Shown in pieces: positions 25,335-31,189 of a stretch of DNA of 31,189 nt; position 1 is the first letter of the stretch; each line of letters opens with the position of its first letter. This DNA comes from an uncultured Macromonas sp. (GTDB taxonomy: Bacteria > Pseudomonadota > Gammaproteobacteria > Burkholderiales > Burkholderiaceae). Location of the stretch: positions 1 to 31,189 of the forward strand of contig CAMLOF010000006.1 in the NCBI GenBank assembly GCA_946481585.1, read 5' to 3'. Below the pieces are notes generated by a model, which saw only the letters and a list, made by a program, of their open reading frames with translations, made no database searches and was not told the DNA's origin. A program made the translations under genes and the position numbers.

Positions 25335-26195
25335 TTACTTCTTGCCCTTGACGTGGCCTTCAAGCTCCGAGAACGAGGGGCGCTCCGTGGAGTACAGCAC
25401 CTTGCGCCCGAATTCGATCGCCGTCATTGGGGCGTAGCCCTGCATGCTGGCCAGCAACGTGGACTTGATGCACTGCAGTTCCTTGGAGCCTTCGTCAAGC
25501 TTTTGCTCCAACAGGCCTGCGAGCGGTTCGGCAAAGCCGTATGCCAGAAAAATACCCAGGAATGTACCCACCAGGGCCGAGCCGATCATGCCGCCGAGCA
25601 CGGCTGGGGGCTGCCCCACCGACCCCATGGTGTTGACCACGCCCAGCACCGCTGCCACGATACCGAACGCAGGCAAGGCGCCGGCCAGACGCTGCAATGC
25701 TGCCACGGCAGCATGCTCTTCCTGGTGGTGGGTGTCGATCTCGTTGTCCATGAGCGACTCGATCTCGTGCGCATTGAGGTTGCCCGAGACCATCATCCGC
25801 AGGTAATCGGTGACGAATTCCACCACGTGGTGATCGCTCCCCACTGCAGGGTATTTCTGGAACAACGGTGAGCTTTCCGGGTTCTCCACGTCGCTCTCAA
25901 TTGCCATCAGGCCTTCCTTGCGTGCCTTCTGCAGGATCTCGAACAACATGGCCAACAGCTCCATGTAGCGGTCCTTGGTGTACTTGGACCCCTTGAAGCA
26001 CAGACCCAGCCCCTTGGTGACCTTCTTGACCACCTTCATCTGGTTGTTCGCCAGGAACGCGCCAATGGCCGCGCCGAAGATGGTGATCATCTCGAACGGC
26101 AACGCCTTCAGAATGACGCCGATGTTGCCCCCGTGGACGACGTACACCCCGAAGACACAACCCAGCGCAATCAACCACCCGACGATGACAAACAT
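25335..26195 (-). CDS. motA: Flagellar motor stator protein MotA
   Basis: This 286-residue four-span inner-membrane protein makes the ion channel with MotB and pushes on FliG. Spans are near 1-20, 33-50, 173-192 and 203-221. The cytoplasmic loop holds conserved charges (LQKARKEGLMAIESDVENP, about 88-106) that contact the rotor. Conserved prolines Pro175 (LPAFGIVAAVLGVV) and Pro224 match E. coli Pro173 and Pro222. Length is standard. It is the first flagellar gene of this leftward block; flhDC, often found just upstream in relatives, is absent, and yqjK lies there instead. Confidence 0.96.
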   Translation of the reverse strand: MFVIVGWLIALGCVFGVYVVHGGNIGVILKALPFEMITIFGAAIGAFLANNQMKVVKKVTKGLGLCFKGSKYTKDRYMELLAMLFEILQKARKEGLMAIESDVENPESSPLFQKYPAVGSDHHVVEFVTDYLRMMVSGNLNAHEIESLMDNEIDTHHQEEHAAVAALQRLAGALPAFGIVAAVLGVVNTMGSVGQPPAVLGGMIGSALVGTFLGIFLAYGFAEPLAGLLEQKLDEGSKELQCIKSTLLASMQGYAPMTAIEFGRKVLYSTERPSFSELEGHVKGKK

Positions 26196-26228
26196 CTGTG
26201 TCTACCCAAAACAGTACGAATTGATTAT

Positions 26229-26256
26229 CTATCGACACAAAGCCGACAAAACCGTA
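26229..26256 (-). promoter_or_regulatory. Possible sigma-28-like promoter of motA
   Basis: On the minus strand TACGGTTT (26256-26249), 12 bases, then GTCGATAG (26236-26229) resembles the FliA consensus. The -35 matches 6 of 8 and the -10 matches 6 of 8, with GTCGATA shared with the better flgM promoter. The spacer is one base too long, so this is a candidate only. It lies 34 bases before the motA ATG, inside the 110-base gap after yqjK, in which no terminator was seen. Confidence 0.4.
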
Positions 26257-26305
26257 GGACGAACATCAAATCGCCTGACGGACTCGATTCCCCATGGCAT
26301 ATGTC

Positions 26306-26608
26306 TCATTTTTTGACACCGAAAGCTTGCCAGAGAGCCAGGGCGCGCCGCACCAGGCGACCCGCCGCCCAAAGTCTGCCCCCCCAGCGCCACGCGGCGC
26401 GTGGTCTGCGCCACAACAGCAAGAAGCCCGCCAGGGCGGGCACCCAGGGGTGGGCCTTGAGCCAATGCACCCCTGCCCGGACCTGGTCTGCCCACACAAA
26501 GATTGGATCAACTGCACGGGAATGGGCAGCCAGACGATCACGCAGTTGCGAGGATTCGCTCACCAGTTCAATGCGGCGCAGCCACAGCGCTTGGCGGCGA
26601 GCATTCAT
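26306..26608 (-). CDS. yqjK: YqjK-like small protein
   Basis: This 100-residue basic protein has an N-terminal helical part (LWLRRIELVSESSQLRDRLAAHS). A hydrophobic Trp-rich segment follows (HPWVPALAGFLLLW, then GGRLWAAGRLVRRALALWQAF). The pattern resembles the YqjK family (PF13997). The ATG overlaps the yqjE stop by four bases, and the yqjD-yqjE-yqjK order is the same as in enteric bacteria, which strengthens the call. Function is not established; it is likely membrane-associated. Confidence 0.78.
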   Translation of the reverse strand: MNARRQALWLRRIELVSESSQLRDRLAAHSRAVDPIFVWADQVRAGVHWLKAHPWVPALAGFLLLWRRPRAAWRWGGRLWAAGRLVRRALALWQAFGVKK

Positions 26609-27003
26609 GGGCGGACCCGCTGCTCGTCCAGGTGAAGCTCTTTCAGACTGGCTTCAAACCATCGGCGGTCACGCTGCCAGACACGCCTGGCAGCCACCAG
26701 TGCCACGCCACCCAGCGTCAGGAAGATACCGGAAAACAGGGCCAGGGCCAGTGTACGGTGACTGTCCCAAAGCAAAACGGTGAGCAACACTGCCAAGAAC
26801 CCCAAGCCCAGACCCAGCAGCAGAACTGCGGCCAATCCGAGCCACATCATTTCGAGCACATCGAACGCATGCTCGCGAGCCTCGACACTCAGCAACTCGA
26901 GGCGGACGCGGAGCAGTTGCACACCGTCGTGCAACCACCCCCTGATGCCAGAGGCCAGGCTTTCTTGAGAACTGTTGGAGTCGGCGGGGTCGGCTTTCGC
27001 CAT
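26605..27003 (-). CDS. yqjE: YqjE / phage-holin-superfamily membrane protein
   Basis: This 132-residue inner-membrane protein of the PF07332 group has an N-terminal amphipathic part (GIRGWLHDGVQLLRVRLELLSVEAREHAFDVLEM). Two hydrophobic spans follow (LGLAAVLLLGLGLGFLAVLLTVLLW and LALFSGIFLTLGGVALVAA), and the tail is charged (WQRDRRWFEASLKELHLDEQRVRP). The holin name reflects only membership of a structural superfamily; no phage genes are nearby. It stands between yqjD (18-base gap) and yqjK (overlap), so the three are one unit. Confidence 0.85.
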   Translation of the reverse strand: MAKADPADSNSSQESLASGIRGWLHDGVQLLRVRLELLSVEAREHAFDVLEMMWLGLAAVLLLGLGLGFLAVLLTVLLWDSHRTLALALFSGIFLTLGGVALVAARRVWQRDRRWFEASLKELHLDEQRVRP

Positions 27004-27021
27004 GGCCTGGCGTTCAGACGA

Positions 27022-27333
27022 TCAGCGGCGCCCGATGAGCAGGCCGATGATCAACCCTGCACCAGCGGCGATGCCAATGGATTTCCAGGGGTGCTCATGC
27101 ACGTAGTGGTCGGTGGCCTTGGCCACCTCGCGTGTCTTGGCGCGGATGGCGTCCTCGGCGTCGGCCAGCTTGTGGCGGGCGGCACGCAGGTTCTCCTGCA
27201 TGCGCTCACGCAACTCGGCCACTTTCTCACCCGTCTGGTGAGCGGTGGCCGCAAGCAACTCTTCGGCATCGGCCACCACAACCTTCAGGTCGGCAACCAG
27301 CTTGTCTTTGGGTTCGAGCGTGTCGTCAGGCAT
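27022..27333 (-). CDS. yqjD: YqjD / DUF883 membrane-anchored ribosome-associated protein
   Basis: This 103-residue protein consists of a long charged coiled-coil-like helix (DKLVADLKVVVADAEELLAATAHQTGEKVAELRERMQENL, continuing to about residue 75). A C-terminal membrane anchor follows (HPWKSIGIAAGAGLIIGLLIGRR), the PF05957/DUF883 layout. E. coli YqjD of this family binds ribosomes and tethers them to the membrane in stationary phase. The frame opens at 27366, but ATG 27333 has GGGAGA six bases upstream and gives the family start. It begins 39 bases after the aspS stop. Confidence 0.87.
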   Translation of the reverse strand: MPDDTLEPKDKLVADLKVVVADAEELLAATAHQTGEKVAELRERMQENLRAARHKLADAEDAIRAKTREVAKATDHYVHEHPWKSIGIAAGAGLIIGLLIGRR

Positions 27334-27372
27334 GGGTATCTCCCGGGGAAGTGGCAACGAACCCACTATACA

Positions 27373-29166
27373 TCACGCTGGCTGCGGGTTGCGAAGACGG
27401 ATGTGCAATTCGCGCAACTGCTTCTCGTCGACCGCGCTCGGCGCCTGGGTGAGCAGGCACTGGGCACGCTGCGTCTTGGGGAAGGCGATCACGTCGCGGA
27501 TGGATTCGGCCTTGGTCATCAGTGTGATGAGGCGGTCCAGGCCAAAGGCCAGACCACCGTGCGGCGGCGCGCCGTACTGCAGCGCGTCGAGCAGGAAGCC
27601 GAACTTTGCCTGAGCCTCCTCCGGGCCGATCTTCAGCGCGGAGAACACCTTGCTCTGCACCTCGGCGCGGTGGATACGGATGGATCCACCACCCAGCTCC
27701 CAGCCGTTGAGCACCATGTCGTAGGCCTTGGCCACGCACTTGCCCGGGTCGGTGTCCATGTAGTCCTCGTGCCCGTCCTTGGGCGCGGTGAACGGGTGGT
27801 GCACAGCGTTCCAGCGGCCTTCGTCCTCGTCGTACTCGAACATGGGGAAGTCCACCACCCACAGCGGCGCCCAGCGGTCCTCGAAAATGCCGCTCTTGCG
27901 GGCAAATTCGCTGTGACCGATCTTGATGCGCAGCGCACCGATGGCATCGTTCACAACTTTGGCCTTGTCTGCGCCAAAGAACAGGATGTCGCCGTTCTGG
28001 GCGCCAGAGCGCTGCAGGATGGCGGCGATGGCCGCGTCGTGCAGGTTCTTGACGATCGGGCTCTGCAGGCCGTCACGGCCAGCAGCCACGTCGTTGACCT
28101 TGATCCAGGCCAGACCCTTGGCGCCGTAGATCTTCACGAACTCGGTGTAGGCGTCGATCTCGGAGCGGCTCATCTCGGCACCGCCCGGCACACGCAGGGC
28201 CACCACACGGCCGTTCTTCATCTGGGCCGGGGCGCTGAAGACCTTGAAGTCCACGTCACCCATCACGTCCGTCAGTTCGGTGAATTCAAGCTTGACACGC
28301 AGGTCAGGCTTGTCGGAGCCGTACTTGTACATCGCGTCGGCAAACGGCATCACCGGGAACTCACCCAGGTCCACACCCAGGGCGTTCTGGAAGACCGTCT
28401 TGATCATGCCCTGGAACATCGCGCGGATGTCCTCCTCCGTGAGGAAGGAGGTCTCGATATCGATCTGCGTGAACTCGGGCTGGCGGTCGGCACGCAGGTC
28501 TTCGTCACGGAAGCACTTGGTGATCTGGTAGTAGCGATCGTAGCCAGCCACCATCAGCAGCTGCTTGAACAGCTGGGGCGACTGCGGCAGCGCGAAGAAG
28601 TGACCGTCATGGACGCGGCTGGGCACGAGGTAATCGCGCGCACCTTCGGGCGTGCTCTTGGTGAGCATCGGCGTCTCGATGTCGATGAAGCCGTTGGCAT
28701 CGAGGAACTTGCGCACTTCCATGGCCACGCGGTAGCGCAGCATGAGGTTGTGCTGCATGTAGGGGCGGCGCAGGTCCAGCACGCGATGCGTCAGACGGGT
28801 GGTCTCGCTCAGGTGCTCGTCGTCCAGCTGGAACGGCGGGGTCACCGAGGGGTTGAGCACGTTGATCTCGTGGCAGAGCACCTCGATCTTGCCGCTCTTC
28901 ATGTTCTCGTTGGTTGTGCCTTCCGGACGGGCACGCACCACACCCTTGACCTGCACGCAGAACTCGTTGCGCAGGCCTTCGGCGATCTTGAACATCTCGG
29001 GACGGTCAGGGTCGCACACCACCTGGACGTAACCTTCGCGGTCGCGCAAGTCAACAAAGATGACCCCACCGTGATCGCGGCGGCGGTTGACCCAGCCGCA
29101 CAGGGTCACTTGCTGGCCCAACAGGGCTTCGGTCACCAGACCGCAGTATTCGCTTCGCATTGCCAT
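27373..29166 (-). CDS. aspS: Aspartyl-tRNA synthetase (nondiscriminating type likely)
   Basis: This 597-residue class II synthetase has an N-terminal OB-fold (about 1-105), then the catalytic core with motif 2 ([21 protein letters not shown], from about 219). The bacterial GAD insertion domain (roughly 290-430) and motif 3 (GLAFGLDRL) near the C-terminus are also present. [10 protein letters not shown] carries His32 where discriminating enzymes such as E. coli's have Leu, and Gly83 follows in RPEGTTN. In Pseudomonas aeruginosa these two positions mark an enzyme that also charges tRNA-Asn. The ATG at 29166 has no clear ribosome site, and an ATG two codons later is possible. Confidence 0.97.
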   Translation of the reverse strand: MAMRSEYCGLVTEALLGQQVTLCGWVNRRRDHGGVIFVDLRDREGYVQVVCDPDRPEMFKIAEGLRNEFCVQVKGVVRARPEGTTNENMKSGKIEVLCHEINVLNPSVTPPFQLDDEHLSETTRLTHRVLDLRRPYMQHNLMLRYRVAMEVRKFLDANGFIDIETPMLTKSTPEGARDYLVPSRVHDGHFFALPQSPQLFKQLLMVAGYDRYYQITKCFRDEDLRADRQPEFTQIDIETSFLTEEDIRAMFQGMIKTVFQNALGVDLGEFPVMPFADAMYKYGSDKPDLRVKLEFTELTDVMGDVDFKVFSAPAQMKNGRVVALRVPGGAEMSRSEIDAYTEFVKIYGAKGLAWIKVNDVAAGRDGLQSPIVKNLHDAAIAAILQRSGAQNGDILFFGADKAKVVNDAIGALRIKIGHSEFARKSGIFEDRWAPLWVVDFPMFEYDEDEGRWNAVHHPFTAPKDGHEDYMDTDPGKCVAKAYDMVLNGWELGGGSIRIHRAEVQSKVFSALKIGPEEAQAKFGFLLDALQYGAPPHGGLAFGLDRLITLMTKAESIRDVIAFPKTQRAQCLLTQAPSAVDEKQLRELHIRLRNPQPA

Positions 29167-29190
29167 AGGTGTGTTGCTTTCAGAAATATG

Positions 29191-29841
29191 TCAGGCCTGG
29201 CTCGTGACCGGGCCAGCAGGGGATGTTGGGAGCGCCTTGGGACCGCCAGGAACGATGACCCCCATGGAGATGACGTAGGTGAGCGCCTCATCAACGCTCA
29301 TGGACAGCTCCACGCAGTCGCGCTTGTGCACCATCACGAAGTACCCACCCGTGGGGTTGGGCGTGGTGGGCACGTAAACGCTCAGGTAATCCTTGGCGTT
29401 GAGGTGACTGGCCACGTCACCGGCAGGTGTGCCGGTGAGGAAGGCGATGGTCCACATGCCCTCGTGCGGCCACTGCACCAGCAGCGCCTTGCGAAAGGCG
29501 TTGCCCTTTTCGGACAACACCGTGTCGGACACCTGCTTGACACCAGAGTAGATGGAACGCACGACCGGAATGCGGTGCAAGAGCGCGTGCCACCAGCTGA
29601 TCAGCCGGTTGCCGACGATGTTTGAGGCCAGGGCGCCGATGCTGAGCACAATGGCCAGGGCAAGGATGACCCCCAGGCCGGGGATGCGCACACCGAAATA
29701 GCGCTCGGGCTGCCAGGCTTCGGGCAGGATGTTGAGGGTTTGGTCCAGCGTGGAGACAACCCACTCCAGCACCCAGAGGGTGACGATGAAGGGCACGAGG
29801 ACCAGCAGGCCCGCGAGCAGCCATTTGCGAAAGGCAGCCAC
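29191..29841 (-). CDS. DUF502 family inner-membrane protein
   Basis: This protein of about 216 residues has two N-terminal hydrophobic spans (KWLLAGLLVLVPFIVTLWVLEWVV and GLGVILALAIVLSIGALASNIVG). The DUF502 sequence follows: HRIPVVRSIYSGVKQVSDTVLS, then LVQWPHEGMWTIAFLTG, VYVPTTPNPTGGYFVMV, and MSVDEALTYVISMGVIVP. The frame is open further to 30006 but overlaps fmdB there and is unlike the family. I chose GTG 29841, which gives VAAFRKWLLAGL and starts 16 bases after the fmdB stop. Function is unknown; the gene sits between fmdB and aspS as in many betaproteobacteria. Confidence 0.87.
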   Translation of the reverse strand: MAAFRKWLLAGLLVLVPFIVTLWVLEWVVSTLDQTLNILPEAWQPERYFGVRIPGLGVILALAIVLSIGALASNIVGNRLISWWHALLHRIPVVRSIYSGVKQVSDTVLSEKGNAFRKALLVQWPHEGMWTIAFLTGTPAGDVASHLNAKDYLSVYVPTTPNPTGGYFVMVHKRDCVELSMSVDEALTYVISMGVIVPGGPKALPTSPAGPVTSQA

Positions 29842-29857
29842 TTTGAACTGGCCCGGC

Positions 29858-30184
29858 TCAATGACAGGCGCAAGAAGCGCCACAACCGCCACTGGCAGCG
29901 GGCGTGCCGCTGTCGGTGCTTGAGGATGCAGCAGGCGCGCTGTCAGACGCCGCAGCAGCGGTGGCTGGCGCACTTGTGGCACCTGCGGAGGCGCTGCCGC
30001 CACCATTGCGGAAGTCGGTGACGTACCAGCCGGAGCCCTTGAGCTGGAAGCCAGCAGCGGTCAGCTGCTTCTTGAAAGCCGCGGCGCCGCAGGCGGGGCA
30101 ATCGGTCAGCGGGGCGTCGGAAATTTTCTGCAAAACGTCCTTGGCGTGGCCGCAGGACTCGCATTTGTAGGCGTAAATGGGCAT
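29858..30184 (-). CDS. FmdB-type zinc-ribbon protein with Cys-rich tail
   Basis: This 108-residue small protein begins MPIYAYKCESCG and has a CxxC pair at Cys8/Cys11 and another at Cys29/Cys32 (TDCPACGAAAFKKQL). This is the zinc ribbon of the FmdB/CxxC_CXXC_SSSS regulatory family. The conserved GFQLKGSGWYVTDFR follows. An Ala/Ser-rich low-complexity stretch (about 61-98) leads to a compact tail GGCGASCACH with three more Cys and a terminal His. The family is often called regulatory, but no function is proved. It is preceded by a TATAAT box and followed closely by the DUF502 gene and aspS. Confidence 0.88.
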   Translation of the reverse strand: MPIYAYKCESCGHAKDVLQKISDAPLTDCPACGAAAFKKQLTAAGFQLKGSGWYVTDFRNGGGSASAGATSAPATAAAASDSAPAASSSTDSGTPAASGGCGASCACH

Positions 30185-30223
30185 GGCGGAAACCTAAGGA
30201 AGTCAAAAACCAGGGAACCGGCC

Positions 30224-30229
30224 ATTATA
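30224..30229 (-). promoter_or_regulatory. Probable -10 box (TATAAT) for fmdB-DUF502-aspS
   Basis: On the minus strand a perfect TATAAT lies about 40 bases before the fmdB ATG, in the 75-base gap after ubiB. The best -35-like sequence upstream (TTGAAA) is 21 bases away, too far for normal spacing, so the -35 is weak or absent. It is the most likely start for the fmdB to yqjK transcript. Confidence 0.5.
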
Positions 30230-30259
30230 AATCGCGGCACCGCCCCCTGTTTTCAAGGG

Positions 30260-31189
30260 CTACCACACCGCCACACGCACCACCAGTTGCATGGCCAGCA
30301 AGCCCAGCACGAAGCCCACACCCGCGTAGATGATGCCTTGCAGCAAACGGTTTGTGCGGCGTTGCTCGTTCAGCAATTGCTGCATCTCCCGCTTCAGCTC
30401 TGTGGGGCGTTGCGTCAGGAAGTCGTGCAGCAGACGCGGCAGCTCTGGCACCAGCTTGGCGTAGTGCGGCGCCTCGGCCTTGAGCTGCTCCCAGAACTTC
30501 TTGGGTCCCACCTGCTCGACCATCCACTTTTCCAGGAAGGGCTTGGCGGTGCTCCACAAATCCAGTTCCGGGTCCAGATCGCGCCCCAGACCTTCGATGT
30601 TGAGCAGCGTCTTCTGCAAGAGCACCAGCTGCGGCTGGATTTCGACCTGGAACCGGCGCGAGGTCTGGAACAGCCGCATGAGCACCATACCCAACGAGAT
30701 TTCCTTGAGCGGGCGGTCGAAGTAGGGCTCGCAAACGGCGCGGATAGCCGCCTCCAGTTCGTCAACACGAGTATCGGGCGGCACCCAGCCAGATTCGACG
30801 TGGAGCTCCGCCACGCGTTTGTAGTCGCGCCGGAAAAAGGCCGTGAAGTTCTGCGCCAGGTATTCCTTGTCGAACTGGGTGAGCGTGCCGACGATGCCAA
30901 AGTCGAGCGAAATGTATTGCCCAAAGGTCTGGGGTGCGATGCTGACCTGGATGTTGCCAGGGTGCATGTCGGCATGGAAGAAACCGTCGCGGAACACTTG
31001 CGTGAAGAAGATGGTGACGCCATCGCGTGCCAGCTTGGGGATGTCCACCCCCGCCGCCCGCAGCCGCTCCACCTGGCTGATCGGCACACCGTGCATGCGC
31101 TCCATCACCAGCACTTCGGAACGGCACCACTCCCAGTGCATTTCTGGAATGAGCACGAGGTTGAGGTCGTGCATGTTGCGGCGCAACTG
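30260..31189 (-). CDS. ubiB: Ubiquinone biosynthesis kinase-like protein UbiB, 3' part
   Basis: The C-terminal 309 residues of the UbiB/ADCK-type atypical kinase needed for ubiquinone synthesis are present. The 5' part lies beyond the right edge; the frame is open to position 31189 ([10 protein letters not shown]). Visible marks are [12 protein letters not shown], the catalytic-loop motif [11 protein letters not shown], and the metal-binding DFG-like LDFGIVGTL. The C-terminus has the usual membrane anchor ([24 protein letters not shown]). Identification is firm. Confidence 0.95.
   Translation of the reverse strand, partial: QLRRNMHDLNLVLIPEMHWEWCRSEVLVMERMHGVPISQVERLRAAGVDIPKLARDGVTIFFTQVFRDGFFHADMHPGNIQVSIAPQTFGQYISLDFGIVGTLTQFDKEYLAQNFTAFFRRDYKRVAELHVESGWVPPDTRVDELEAAIRAVCEPYFDRPLKEISLGMVLMRLFQTSRRFQVEIQPQLVLLQKTLLNIEGLGRDLDPELDLWSTAKPFLEKWMVEQVGPKKFWEQLKAEAPHYAKLVPELPRLLHDFLTQRPTELKREMQQLLNEQRRTNRLLQGIIYAGVGFVLGLLAMQLVVRVAVW

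Noticed and set aside
26605..27003. The holin-like protein as a sign of prophage
   Set aside because: It is the chromosomal yqjE of a yqjDEK set; no phage structural, lysis or integrase genes are nearby.
26503..29625. A 1040-codon open frame on the plus strand opposite aspS, yqjD and yqjE
   Set aside because: Its translation is rich in His/Gln/Arg/Val with no domain, and it lies antisense to three clear genes. It is a by-product of high-GC codon use.

Overview
The window is high-GC proteobacterial chromosome. Gene content and protein style point to a betaproteobacterium of the Comamonadaceae (Acidovorax/Hydrogenophaga-like). The supports are the large flg operon with divergent flgAMN, the motAB-cheYZ-flhBAFG-fliA order, a nondiscriminating-type aspartyl-tRNA synthetase, and an aspS-yqjDEK block next to ubiB. 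This assignment is an inference from family knowledge; no rRNA gene is present to confirm it. No tRNA, CRISPR array, insertion sequence or phage was seen, and no stretch longer than 300 bases lacks a gene.

Layout. (1) Positions 1-3388, plus strand: the 3' part of ilvA, then cobS, cobC and a 5'-nucleotidase gene, tightly spaced. (2) Positions 15088 down to 3365, minus strand: one uninterrupted operon flgBCDEFGHIJKL that ends with a degenerate EAL-HDOD signalling protein four bases after flgL. It carries the rod, hook, P-ring, L-ring, rod-cap/muramidase and hook-filament junction genes. (3) Positions 15236-16924, plus strand: flgA, flgM and flgN, divergent from flgB, with a near-consensus sigma-28 promoter directly in front of flgM. 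(4) Positions 26195 down to 16949, minus strand: motA, motB, cheY, cheZ, flhB, flhA, flhF, a degenerate flhG-like gene and fliA, ending in an intrinsic terminator convergent with flgN. (5) Positions 31189 down to 26306, minus strand: ubiB (5' part missing), an FmdB-type zinc-ribbon protein, a DUF502 membrane protein, aspS, yqjD, yqjE and yqjK.

How the genes fit together. FlgB/C/F/G, FlgE, FlgH and FlgI form the axial rod, hook and bushings. FlgA and FlgD assist assembly, FlgJ opens the peptidoglycan, and FlgK/FlgL join hook to filament. FlhA/FlhB are the export gate, and FlhF with the FlhG-like protein probably set flagellar position and number. FliA (sigma-28) drives late genes and is held by FlgM until the hook is complete; FlgN is the FlgK/FlgL chaperone. 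MotA/MotB drive rotation, CheY sets its direction, and CheZ resets CheY. Not present here are fliC/D/S, the fliE-R basal-body genes, flhDC and the receptor/kinase chemotaxis genes, which must lie elsewhere.

Most of the window is a well-made but familiar flagellar locus. The less ordinary points are the FlhG-like protein that lost its Walker A motif, the catalytically degenerate EAL-HDOD protein appended to the flg operon, and several hairpins placed at translation-control positions (flhB start, early flgN, cheZ-flhB gap). I did not find a clearly new system.
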